Below, one piece after another: positions 15,302 through 23,548 of a stretch of DNA of 23,548 nt. Position 1 is the stretch's first letter; every line of letters begins with the position of its first letter. The DNA comes from Ferruginibacter sp. Its GTDB lineage: Bacteria > Bacteroidota > Bacteroidia > Chitinophagales > Chitinophagaceae. The notes beneath the pieces were generated by a model that did not search any database, was not told the origin of the DNA, and saw nothing but the letters and a program-made list of their open reading frames with translations. Made by a program: the position numbers and the translations under genes. The stretch is taken from the NCBI GenBank assembly GCA_025357775.1, contig JANXOQ010000198.1, forward strand, positions 1 through 23,548, given 5' to 3'.

Positions 15302-18300
15302 ATGAATACAGAAGTGTTGATGAATATGTATAAGAATGACCCCCGTGTAAATAAAATTGCGGATGGTATTACTATGTACGATAAGCAACACATGCATCTT
15401 AAAGGGTTAAATGGAAGCGCTTCGCAATTTCTATTAGCTGCCGTGCATGCACACAAAGCAACTGCACAAACCAACTACCTTATTATTTTAAGAGATGCAG
15501 AAGAGGCTGCCTATTTTCACAACTCTTTAGAAAATATTACTAGCGCATTAGATATTTTTTATTTCCCTTCTTCTTTTAAAAATAAAAAAAATTATCAACT
15601 TTTAAATAGTAGCCATGTAATGCTCCGTACGGAAGCATTGACTAAAATTACCCAAGCAAAAACACTTGACCAAGCTAAAAAGATTGTAATAAGTTACCCA
15701 GAAGCTATTTTTGAAAAAGTAGTATTATCGAAAACACTATCTGAAAATATTATAAGCATAAAACAAGCTGATGTATTAGATGTAACAACAATGCTGCAAA
15801 AATTTATTGAGCATGGTTTTACCAAAACAGATTTTGTGTACGAGCCAGGGCAGTTTGCCATACGTGGAGGAATAATAGATATTTATAGTTTTGGCAACGA
15901 AAAGCCCTACCGTATTGAGTTGTTTGGGAATGATGTGGATAGCATTCGCATTTTTGACCCCGAAACACAACTAAGTGAAAGAAAATTATTGAGTGTAAAT
16001 ATTATTCCAAATGTAGAAACCCAATTTGAAACAGGAGAGAAAGTTTCGTTAATAGAATTTTTGCCAGAGAATACCGTAGTGTGGATGGAAGATTGGGATT
16101 TTATAAAAGAAAAAATAGAAGATGAAACAGAAGGTGTAGCTATTTTTACTTTTAAAGATATTGATGACAACAACAATGATTCATTATTTATAAAAGATTT
16201 GAATGCAAAAGATTTTGTAGATGCAGAAACGTTAGAAAAGCAAATAGCAGAGAGGCATATTGTTGAAATTGGAAAGCATGCATTCTTTGGCTTAAATAAT
16301 AAAGATGCCAGCCTAAGTTTGTCGAAAGCGGTGCAACCAGAAAACGAACTTTTTATAAACCAATTCGGCTTCGACAAGCTCAGCCAGACAACAAACGAAC
16401 AAAACTTTGAACCTTCAATTTTCAACTTCTATACAAAACCCCAACCTTCTTTTAATAGGCAATTTGATTTGCTAATTAAAAACTTACAAGAGTTTGAAAC
16501 AAGGCAATACAATATTTTTATTTTTGCAGATAACCCCAAGCAGCTTGAAAGGCTGCATGTAATTTTTACAGACTTAAAAGCAGAAATACAAGTTACTCCT
16601 ATACCATTTTCAATACACGAAGGTTTTATAGATGATGATTTAAAATTGGTTTGCTATACCGACCACCAAATTTTTCAACGCTACCACAAGTATAAAGTTA
16701 AACAAGCTTTTAGTAAAAATAAAGCCCTTACTTTAAAAACACTTCGTGAGCTACAACCTGGAGATTATGTAAGCCATATAGACCATGGAGTAGGCGTGTA
16801 CAGTGGCTTACAGAAAATAGATGCTAGCGGAAAAATGCAAGAAGCCGTACGCATACAATATAAAGATGGTGATTTGTTATACGTAAATATTTCATCGTTA
16901 CACAAAATAAGTAAGTACAGTGGCAAAGAGGGCAGCATACCTAAAATGAATAAATTGGGCAGCGATGTGTGGGCAAAGCTAAAAGACAAAACAAAAAAAC
17001 AAGTAAAAGATATTGCTACCGACCTTATAAAATTATATGCTCAACGAAAAAGTTTAGAAGGGTTTGCACATAGCCCAGATAATTATATGCAAACCGAATT
17101 GGAAGCAAGTTTTATATATGAAGATACGCCTGACCAAGCCAAGGCAAGCGAAGATGTAAAAAGAGATATGGAAAAACCACAACCGATGGATAGGCTGGTG
17201 TGTGGCGATGTGGGCTTTGGTAAAACAGAGATTGCTATACGAGCAGCATTTAAAACAGTGTGCGATAGTAAGCAAGCCGCTATTTTAGTACCTACAACTA
17301 TTTTGGCTTATCAGCATTACAAATCTATAAGTGAGCGGTTAAAAGAATTTCCTGTGACGGTAGATTTTATAAATCGTTTTAAAACTGCCAAGCAGAAAAA
17401 AGAAACGCTTGCAAAATTAAAAGAAGGAAAAATTGACATCATCATAGGTACACATGGTTTGCTAGGTAAAGATGTAGAATTTAAAAACCTCGGCATTATG
17501 ATTATTGATGAAGAGCAAAAATTTGGTGTAGCCGCAAAAGAAAAATTAAAGACTTTAAGAACAACAGTAGATTCACTTACATTGACAGCAACGCCTATTC
17601 CACGTACGCTTCAGTTTAGTTTGATGGGTGCAAGAGACTTAAGTATTATAAACACACCGCCACCTAATAGACAACCTATACAAACCGAAGTAACTGTTTT
17701 TAATGAAGATGCTATTAGAGATATTATTTACTATGAAGTAGAAAGAGGAGGGCAAGTTTTTTTTATACACAACCGTGTAAAAGACTTAGCAAATATGAAA
17801 GGTTTGATACAAGGTCTTTGCCCGGATGTGAGCATAGCATTTGCGCATGGGCAAATGGATGGCGACCAATTAGAAGATACGATTTTGGAATTTATGGATA
17901 AAAAATATGATGTACTCGTTTGTACAAATATTGTGGAAAGTGGGGTTGATATTCCAAATGTAAATACGATAGTGGTTAACAATGCACACCAATTTGGCTT
18001 GAGCGATTTGCATCAGTTAAGAGGACGTGTAGGCCGTAGCAATAAAAAAGCATTTTGTTATTTGCTTGCACCACCCATGAGCACATTGCCAAGCGATAGC
18101 AGAAAAAGATTGAGTACGCTAGAACAGTACAGCGACCTTGGAAGTGGCTTTCAGATTGCTATGCGTGACCTTGATATACGTGGCGCAGGCAATATGCTTG
18201 GTGGAGAACAAAGTGGTTTTATTGCAGAAATAGGATTCGAAATGTATCAAAAAATATTAGACGAAGCGGTAAAAGATTTAAAACGAAATGAGTTTAGAGA

Positions 18301-18802
18301 TTTGTTTAAAGATGAAATAAAACAACAAGATGATTTTGTAAAAGATTGCTCTATAGACACTGATTTAGAAATTCTTATTCCAGATATTTATGTAGAAAGT
18401 ATTACAGAAAGATTATCGCTCTACAGCCGATTAGATAATTGTGATACAGAAAATGACTTAGCTGCTTTTCACAAAGAGATGAAAGACCGCTTTGGCCCAA
18501 TACCAGCCCAAGTAGAAGATTTATTTACAACAGTGCGCTGCCGAAAAATAGCAGTAGAACTTGGCTTTGAGCGTATTTTTTTAAAAAATGAAGTACTCAA
18601 ATGTTTCTTCGTTTCTAATCCTGAATCGCCTTACTTTCAAAGTGAAACATTTAATAAAGTATTGCAATTTTTGCAAGTAGGTACTAATAAAGCCAAGCTA
18701 AAACAAGTAGGTAAAAATGGAATATTGGTGGTAGAAGATGTTAAGAATATGACTGGGCTGTATAGGTTTTTAGGGAAGGCTAAAGAGTTTCAGAAAAATT
18801 AG
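15302..18802 (+). CDS. mfd: Transcription-repair coupling factor Mfd
   Basis: The 1166-aa protein has the full Mfd layout: an N-terminal UvrB-like/UvrA-interacting part (about residues 1-330), a CarD-like RNA polymerase-interacting domain (about 484-560, PGDYVSHIDHGVGVY), the RecG-like motor (Walker A GDVGFGKTE with Lys641; DEEQ 736-739; TATPIPRT; QLRGRVGRS) and the C-terminal TRCF domain. Mfd uses ATP to push stalled RNA polymerase off damaged DNA and recruits UvrA. Length is close to the usual 1150 aa. Residues of about 337-361 hold an unusual segment encoded by a palindromic short repeat (16311-16385), in the variable linker before the polymerase-interacting domain, where an insertion should be tolerated. 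The gene appears to be transcribed alone. Confidence 0.97.
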   Translation: MNTEVLMNMYKNDPRVNKIADGITMYDKQHMHLKGLNGSASQFLLAAVHAHKATAQTNYLIILRDAEEAAYFHNSLENITSALDIFYFPSSFKNKKNYQLLNSSHVMLRTEALTKITQAKTLDQAKKIVISYPEAIFEKVVLSKTLSENIISIKQADVLDVTTMLQKFIEHGFTKTDFVYEPGQFAIRGGIIDIYSFGNEKPYRIELFGNDVDSIRIFDPETQLSERKLLSVNIIPNVETQFETGEKVSLIEFLPENTVVWMEDWDFIKEKIEDETEGVAIFTFKDIDDNNNDSLFIKDLNAKDFVDAETLEKQIAERHIVEIGKHAFFGLNNKDASLSLSKAVQPENELFINQFGFDKLSQTTNEQNFEPSIFNFYTKPQPSFNRQFDLLIKNLQEFETRQYNIFIFADNPKQLERLHVIFTDLKAEIQVTPIPFSIHEGFIDDDLKLVCYTDHQIFQRYHKYKVKQAFSKNKALTLKTLRELQPGDYVSHIDHGVGVYSGLQKIDASGKMQEAVRIQYKDGDLLYVNISSLHKISKYSGKEGSIPKMNKLGSDVWAKLKDKTKKQVKDIATDLIKLYAQRKSLEGFAHSPDNYMQTELEASFIYEDTPDQAKASEDVKRDMEKPQPMDRLVCGDVGFGKTEIAIRAAFKTVCDSKQAAILVPTTILAYQHYKSISERLKEFPVTVDFINRFKTAKQKKETLAKLKEGKIDIIIGTHGLLGKDVEFKNLGIMIIDEEQKFGVAAKEKLKTLRTTVDSLTLTATPIPRTLQFSLMGARDLSIINTPPPNRQPIQTEVTVFNEDAIRDIIYYEVERGGQVFFIHNRVKDLANMKGLIQGLCPDVSIAFAHGQMDGDQLEDTILEFMDKKYDVLVCTNIVESGVDIPNVNTIVVNNAHQFGLSDLHQLRGRVGRSNKKAFCYLLAPPMSTLPSDSRKRLSTLEQYSDLGSGFQIAMRDLDIRGAGNMLGGEQSGFIAEIGFEMYQKILDEAVKDLKRNEFRDLFKDEIKQQDDFVKDCSIDTDLEILIPDIYVESITERLSLYSRLDNCDTENDLAAFHKEMKDRFGPIPAQVEDLFTTVRCRKIAVELGFERIFLKNEVLKCFFVSNPESPYFQSETFNKVLQFLQVGTNKAKLKQVGKNGILVVEDVKNMTGLYRFLGKAKEFQKN
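16311..16385 (+). repeat. Palindromic short repeat inserted in frame within mfd
   Basis: The right arm, 16367-16385 (GGCTTCGACAAGCTCAGCC), is a sequence type I know as a dispersed repeat in many bacterial genomes. The left arm, 16311-16329, is a degenerate inverted copy, matching its reverse complement at about 13 of 19 positions. They encode SLSLSKAV and FDKLSQ, so the frame is kept. Confidence 0.5.
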
Positions 18803-18869
18803 ATTGGTTTTGATTTACAGGTTTAAAAAGTTTATTTATCCACTTCACATTTATTTAACATACACAAAT

Positions 18870-18877
18870 TATTTTTG
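18870..18877 (+). promoter_or_regulatory. Candidate -7 element (TATTTTTG) for the GH18-deacetylase-GT2 gene
   Basis: An exact TAnnTTTG lies 154 bases before the ATG at 19032. No clear -33 box was seen. If used, the mRNA would have a leader of about 150 bases that includes the stem-loop at 18939-19000. Confidence 0.35.
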
Positions 18878-18938
18878 GCATCAGATTTGTAAATATTAAT
18901 GTATAACGCAAATACATTAAATATTTTAAAGATTCTCA

Positions 18939-19000
18939 TAAGCAGTTAGTTTTGGTAAACAGCCCCCGTTTCTACGGGGGTTCTCTTTTATAACTGCTTA
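18939..19000 (+). promoter_or_regulatory. Two-tier RNA stem-loop in the leader region, unassigned
   Basis: A perfect 10-bp outer stem (TAAGCAGTTA 18939-18948 with TAACTGCTTA 18991-19000) encloses a perfect 7-bp inner stem (CCCCCGT 18963-18969 with ACGGGGG 18974-18980, loop TTCT). The two are separated by a 14/10-base internal loop. The inner hairpin followed by TTCTCTTTT could itself be an intrinsic terminator for mfd, an attenuator, or the end of a small RNA. It matches no riboswitch class I recognise. It lies 31 bases before the next start codon. Confidence 0.6.
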
Positions 19001-19031
19001 AGCTTTAAAAAAACATTCATATTATGATTGT

Positions 19032-22000
19032 ATGCCAATTTCTTTAATGAAATTTGCCACAATCAAAAAAATAATGAATACCCAAAATCAAATTTTTCAG
19101 ACAGACAGTGCTTTACGATGGAATGGAGTAAAATGGACAAGCAGGGTTATACTTTTTATTATATTATTTTTTATAGCAATTGCAATTGTAGCAATAGCGG
19201 TAGCACATTCTCCCAATATGCCTGAAATAGAAACGAAAAGCAGGCTTTTTGAAAATGAAACAAACCCACTTACCAAATTAAATATACCAGACGCCCAAAA
19301 GAAAAAATACAAGGGTATAAAATCTTACCTAGAGGCAAAAGATAAAGAAGATTCTATAAAAAAAATTAAAGGAATAAAAATTGAGGAGTCTAGCCAATTT
19401 GTTAGAGCTGCATTTTATGATCCTTCTTATAATTACGTAGCTGGTTTAAGCGATTTGGCTGCAAATGCTTCCAAACTTAATACCATTTACCCAGAATGGT
19501 TATTTTTTGACCTTCTTGATAATAGTACAATAGTTACAAGAATTGATACTGCAGGTTTAGCTATAATGAGGCAAAATAAAATAAAAATTTTACCAATGCT
19601 GGTAAACTATAATAGTAAAAAACAAGATTTTGATGGTGAGCTTATTCATAAAATGCTTAATGATACTGAAAAAAGAAAACAGTTTATAAAAAAGCTTGCA
19701 GATACAATTACAAAATATAATTTTCAAGGTATAAATATTGATTTTGAAAAACTAGTAGAAAAATCGAATGCTCCTTTGAGTAATTTTCAAAAAGAATTGT
19801 ATGAAACTTTTCATGAAAAAGGTTTATTGGTAACACAAGATGTGGCACCGCTAGATGCGGATTATGATTTTGAAAAACTAAGCCAATACAATGACCATGT
19901 AATAATAATGGCATACGACCAGCATACACAAGAAGGAGAGCCTGGGCCTGTATCTGCACAAAAATGGATTGAAGAAGCACTGGATGATGCCGCAAAAAAA
20001 ATACCAGCAAACAAGATTATATTAGGTATAGCTGGTTATGGTTATGATTGGTCTGTAGATGCCAATGGAAAAGCTTTGGTAGATGCTAGTACACGTAAAA
20101 TAATAGCCAGTGCAGTTACCTACTCACAAGCTCTAGACAAAGCAAGATTATCTAAAGCTACTGTAGATTTTGATAACGATAATTATAATTTACATTATAC
20201 ATATTCCGAAGAATTTAAAGGCGAAATAGTAAACCATATTGTATGGTTTACTTGTGCTGCCACTACTTATAATATTTTACGCTTTGCAGATGAATATGGT
20301 ACAGCAGGCTCCGCTTTGTGGGTAATAGGAAAAGAAGATGAACGAATTTGGAATTTTTATAATAGGAGTTTAACAAACGAAGCATTGCAAAACAATCCTT
20401 TTAATTATGCAAGTTTGTATACATTACCTTATGATATAAATCAAAAGCCAACTGCTATTGGAGAGGGTGAATTATTGCGTATCATTAACTCACCACAAAC
20501 TGGTATTGCAGCTTTAGAAATAGATAGCACTGAGCAGTTAATTACTGAACAAACTTATACGCAACTACCATCGGGCTATGTATATGAAAAATTTGCAGAA
20601 GATACCACAGACATTACAAAAGATAAGGGTCATAAAATTATTTTAACTTTTGATGATGGGCCAGATAAAGAATGGACACCAAGAATATTGGATATTTTAG
20701 AAAAAGAAAAAGTACCTGCTACGTTTTTTGTTGTAGGTATAAATGTGCAAAATAACATTCCATTATTACAAAGAATTTTTAGAGATAGTTTTGAAATAGC
20801 CAATCATACTTATACGCACAGCAATATAGCTACTATGAGTGCGGAAAGGGCAAAGCTTGAAATGCGAACAACAAGGCTGCTTATAGAATCAATAACTGGG
20901 AGAAGTACTATATTATTTAGAGCACCTTATAATGCAGATAGTGAGCCACAAACCTTTGAAGAAATAGAACCCATTGCACGCAGTAAAAAAGATAATTATA
21001 TTACCGTTGGGGAAAGTATTGACCCTAATGATTGGGATGTAAAAAAAGGAATAAATGCAGATAGTATTTTTGAAAGAACGAAAAGATTGGCTTTATTTAC
21101 AAAAGGCAATATTATTTTGCTGCATGATGCAGGTGGTAATAGAGAAGCAACTATACAAGCACTTCCACGGCTTATAAAATATTTTAGAGATACTATGAAT
21201 TGTAAATTTACAACCGTAGCAGACCTTATGGGGAAAACAAAAAATGATGTAATGCCCATAGTAGAATTTAATTGGAAATTGCGTTTTAATAAATATTTTA
21301 CAATAGCATATTATTGGATAACTACTATTGTATTTGCATTATTTATTGTAGGTATTTTTTTAAGCATAAGCAGAATATTAATAATGGCAATGCTTGCATC
21401 AATACAAAAAAGAAGAGAAAAAACTTTGCCGCTTACAAATGCACAACCTGGTGTAAGCATTATTGTACCTGCTTATAATGAAGAAATAAATGCGGTAAGA
21501 ACTGTAGAAAGTTTGTTGCTGCAAGATTACCCAAATTTGCAAATTGTGTTTATAGATGATGGCAGCAAGGATGATACATTTAAAATTGTAAAAGATTTTT
21601 TTGCAGATAACAAAAATGTGCAAGTAGTAACCAAAACAAATGGCGGTAAAGCTACCGCTCTTAATTATGGAATAAATATTGCCATATACGATTTTGTGGT
21701 TTGTATAGATGCTGATACACAACTTAAAAAAGATGCAGTATCTCAATTAATGAAAAGGTTTAATAATGCCGATGGAGAGGCACTTGTAGGTGCTGTAGCG
21801 GGCAATGTAAAAGTAGGTAATGAAATAAATGTAATTACTCGATGGCAAAGTATTGAGTATACAACTTCCCAAAATTTTGATAGGTCAGCTTTTGATTTAT
21901 TAAATTGTATTACCGTAATACCGGGTGCCATTGGAGCTTTTAGAAAAGCAGCCGTACTGGAGGCTGGTGGTTTTACTACTGATACACTTGCCGAAGATTG

Positions 22001-22604
22001 TGACCTTACTATGCGTATGCACCGCCTTGGGTATCGTATACGCAACTGCCGCACGGCTATTGCATATACAGAGGCGCCTGAAACATTTAAGCAATTTTTA
22101 AAGCAACGATTTAGATGGAGCTTTGGTGTAATGCAAAGTTTTTGGAAACATAGAGATGCATTTTTAAACCCAAAGTTTAAAAATTTTGGCATGGTAGCTT
22201 TGCCACATATTTTAATTTTTCAAATGGTGTTGCCTTTTCTTGCGCCGCTGGCAGATTTAATTTTGGTGTTAAGTCTTATAGCTGCGGGGCTAGGGGTAAT
22301 ACCTGCAAGCCTTGGCTCTATTGTTACTTTTTATTTAGTATTTACATTTGTAGATATGACAATAGCTGCCATAGCATTTCGTTTTGAAAACGAAGCTTTG
22401 CAAAACGAAGTAACACAAGATGGGCAACGCAAAAAAGAAGATTATAAAAAATTATTATGGTTGTTTCCGCAGCAGTTAATTTACAGGCAACTGATGTATT
22501 ATATTTTAATAAAATCTTTTAGTAAAGCATTAAAAGGAGAATTACAGGGCTGGGGCGTTTTAAAAAGAACAGGAAATGTAGGGCAAATAATAGAGGCAAA
22601 ATAG
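19032..22604 (+). CDS. Trifunctional envelope/exopolysaccharide protein: GH18 hydrolase + polysaccharide deacetylase + GT2 glycosyltransferase
   Basis: This 1190-aa membrane protein joins three enzymes. A membrane helix (about residues 39-59) precedes a GH18-like, YaaH-related domain (about 120-450) with QGINIDFE, keeping Asp237 and catalytic Glu239. Next comes a NodB/CE4 deacetylase (about 530-720): FDDGP (Asp541, Asp542), HTYTH (His592, His596), RAPY (630-633), DPNDWD and LLHD (His698). Membrane helices at about 755-785 lead to a GT2 domain (about 805-1035) with IDDGS (842-845), DAD (893-895), an acidic ED (988-989) and QRFRW (1025-1029), then C-terminal helices. The GT2 part resembles processive synthases such as PgaC/IcaA; hydrolase plus deacetylase recall PgaB. 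Likely role: making and trimming a partly deacetylated N-acetylglucosamine polymer. The ATG at 19074 is an alternative start. rpiB follows after 36 bp. Confidence 0.9.
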   Translation: MPISLMKFATIKKIMNTQNQIFQTDSALRWNGVKWTSRVILFIILFFIAIAIVAIAVAHSPNMPEIETKSRLFENETNPLTKLNIPDAQKKKYKGIKSYLEAKDKEDSIKKIKGIKIEESSQFVRAAFYDPSYNYVAGLSDLAANASKLNTIYPEWLFFDLLDNSTIVTRIDTAGLAIMRQNKIKILPMLVNYNSKKQDFDGELIHKMLNDTEKRKQFIKKLADTITKYNFQGINIDFEKLVEKSNAPLSNFQKELYETFHEKGLLVTQDVAPLDADYDFEKLSQYNDHVIIMAYDQHTQEGEPGPVSAQKWIEEALDDAAKKIPANKIILGIAGYGYDWSVDANGKALVDASTRKIIASAVTYSQALDKARLSKATVDFDNDNYNLHYTYSEEFKGEIVNHIVWFTCAATTYNILRFADEYGTAGSALWVIGKEDERIWNFYNRSLTNEALQNNPFNYASLYTLPYDINQKPTAIGEGELLRIINSPQTGIAALEIDSTEQLITEQTYTQLPSGYVYEKFAEDTTDITKDKGHKIILTFDDGPDKEWTPRILDILEKEKVPATFFVVGINVQNNIPLLQRIFRDSFEIANHTYTHSNIATMSAERAKLEMRTTRLLIESITGRSTILFRAPYNADSEPQTFEEIEPIARSKKDNYITVGESIDPNDWDVKKGINADSIFERTKRLALFTKGNIILLHDAGGNREATIQALPRLIKYFRDTMNCKFTTVADLMGKTKNDVMPIVEFNWKLRFNKYFTIAYYWITTIVFALFIVGIFLSISRILIMAMLASIQKRREKTLPLTNAQPGVSIIVPAYNEEINAVRTVESLLLQDYPNLQIVFIDDGSKDDTFKIVKDFFADNKNVQVVTKTNGGKATALNYGINIAIYDFVVCIDADTQLKKDAVSQLMKRFNNADGEALVGAVAGNVKVGNEINVITRWQSIEYTTSQNFDRSAFDLLNCITVIPGAIGAFRKAAVLEAGGFTTDTLAEDCDLTMRMHRLGYRIRNCRTAIAYTEAPETFKQFLKQRFRWSFGVMQSFWKHRDAFLNPKFKNFGMVALPHILIFQMVLPFLAPLADLILVLSLIAAGLGVIPASLGSIVTFYLVFTFVDMTIAAIAFRFENEALQNEVTQDGQRKKEDYKKLLWLFPQQLIYRQLMYYILIKSFSKALKGELQGWGVLKRTGNVGQIIEAK

Positions 22605-22640
22605 AAAACAAATATATTTTATCATTATCAATTCATTATT

Positions 22641-23132
22641 ATGATATTCGATTTATCTAAACCACTTGCAATAGGTAGCGACCATGCAGGCTTTGAATAC
22701 AAGGCAAAACTTATTAATTATTTAAGAGATGAGAAGGGAATTGCATTGAGAGACTTTGGTTGCTATAGCGATGCATCAGTAGATTATCCAGACTTTGCGC
22801 ACCCTGTAGCCAATGCAGTAGAAAGTAAAGAATATGCTTTTGGTATTTTACTTTGTGGCAGTGCAAATGGTGTAGCCATTAGCGCTAACAAGCATGCAAA
22901 TATAAGAGCAGCTATTTGCTGGGAAAATGAAATAGCAAGCTTAGCTCGTATGCACAACGATGCTAACATATTATGCATACCAGCAAGGTTTGTAACATTA
23001 GAAACTGCCAAGCAAATGATAGATACTTTTGTAGCTACCTCTTTTGAGGGAGGAAGGCATGCTATTAGGGTGAATAAGATTGCAATTGAAAAAAGCTTGG
23101 ATGAGAAATTGAGTTCTCATGATATACGTTAA
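22641..23132 (+). CDS. rpiB: Ribose 5-phosphate isomerase B
   Basis: The 163-aa cytosolic enzyme belongs to the RpiB/LacAB family and interconverts ribose 5-phosphate and ribulose 5-phosphate in the pentose phosphate pathway. It shows the family start IGSDHAGFEYK (Asp14, His15), the active-site Cys72 in LLCGSANGVAISANK, and His105 in ARMHNDANILCIPAR. Length is slightly above the usual 145-150 aa because of a C-terminal extension rich in charged residues. It lies 36 bp after the trifunctional envelope gene on the same strand, with no promoter element visible in the gap, so the two are probably co-transcribed. A functional link is not obvious beyond sugar supply. Confidence 0.95.
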   Translation: MIFDLSKPLAIGSDHAGFEYKAKLINYLRDEKGIALRDFGCYSDASVDYPDFAHPVANAVESKEYAFGILLCGSANGVAISANKHANIRAAICWENEIASLARMHNDANILCIPARFVTLETAKQMIDTFVATSFEGGRHAIRVNKIAIEKSLDEKLSSHDIR

Positions 23133-23548
23133 TAACAAGTTTGATTGATAACTTTTTATGAGGCATAAACTTATTAAAATAAAACTTGGGTTAACGCATC
23201 AATTTAGTAAGAGGTTTAAAAAAGAGAAAATTCAAATGCGCTCTAAAAAAAGATTACAGCCAAATAGTTTAGTATCTCTTATTTACCTGAGGAGCAGCGT
23301 TAAAAATAAAGCTATATGACTTTAATAAAACAAACTAAAGGAAGCTTTAAGAAGGCATCAACAACAAAGAATTATCAAAGTAATTAGTTGAAAGGTTTAA
23401 ACACAAAAAAGTAATAAATTTACCAAAAGATAAAATCTAATGCTTAGTTCTTAAAAAAGAACCTCTTCGCTGGTCGATAATATTGCTAAATGGTTTGAAC
23501 CCAACAACGAACGATTGTACGCTTTTTATCGACAAACTAAAAAATGAA
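23133..23548. other. Region without recognisable gene at the window end
   Basis: Two very short frames exist: 23158-23319 (53 codons, strongly Lys/Arg-rich, ATG start) and 23316-23387 (23 codons, ATGA overlap with the first). Neither resembles a known protein. At the end, one frame is open from about 23440 to the window edge (containing LRWSIILLNGLNPTTND), and another ends in a protein-like LVDNIAKWFEPNNERLYAFY before a TGA at 23545-23547. This may be a decayed gene or the start of one that continues outside. No tRNA or repeat was found. Confidence 0.35.

Noticed and set aside
23490..23505. GGTTTGAACCC, reminiscent of a tRNA T-arm
   Set aside because: No acceptor, D or anticodon stems can be formed around it, and it lacks the TTCGA core.
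1..23548. CRISPR arrays, rRNA, tRNA and insertion sequences with transposase
   Set aside because: I saw no regular spaced direct repeats, no rRNA or tRNA signatures and no transposase or integrase motifs in the window.

Overview
The window looks like a chromosomal segment from a member of the Bacteroidota, probably a Chitinophagaceae-like organism (inference from gene content; no taxonomic marker gene is present). The base composition is AT-rich. The start regions I examined lack clear Shine-Dalgarno sequences, and several genes are preceded by TAnnTTTG, the -7 element of Bacteroidota promoters. There is a secreted protein with a type IX secretion C-terminal signal, and an OmpA-like protein whose N-terminus resembles the DUF5723 family.

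Layout. 1-288 is the 3' end of an unrecognised gene. 475-2357 is a two-gene unit, a Nif3-family metal protein and a coiled-coil/zinc-ribbon protein, closed by a strong hairpin at 2371-2410. 2581-4689 (minus) is an OmpA/thrombospondin-type-3 outer membrane protein, divergent from a type IX-secreted protein (4868-6400). 6650-8000 is a small minus-strand accessory island: a PQQ-repeat mini-protein, a DUF6934-like gene, a previously unlisted 54-aa gene, and a dispersed hairpin repeat. 8404-10563 is a secreted S9 (DPP-IV type) peptidase and 10755-11939 a class III aminotransferase. 12031-14048 is a NatAB-like ABC exporter pair. 14119-14760 is a secreted WG-repeat protein, followed by a second copy of the same dispersed repeat. 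15302-18802 is mfd. 19032-22604 encodes a GH18 + polysaccharide deacetylase + GT2 fusion, preceded by a structured leader. 22641-23132 is rpiB. The last 416 bp hold no recognisable gene.

The most interesting signal is a pair of look-alike modules on opposite strands (about 6662-7563 and 14103-14972). Each has one short accessory transcription unit enclosed by a 10-bp perfect inverted repeat, and each is followed at once by a related tail of about 190 bp that starts with GGGTTTTGTGCAAGTTGGGCAG. In the copy at 6662-6850 the tail is itself bounded by 18-nt inverted arms. The layout recalls integron gene cassettes with attC sites (WG module edges TGTTAGCAAC...GTTGCTAACA), but no integrase is visible and the consensus is only partly met. 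This is a hypothesis, not an identification.

Other points of note are the three-domain exopolysaccharide-type fusion that combines the activities of PgaB and PgaC on one chain, a palindromic short repeat inserted in frame within mfd, and promoter elements so close to start codons that leaderless or very short-leader mRNAs are likely.
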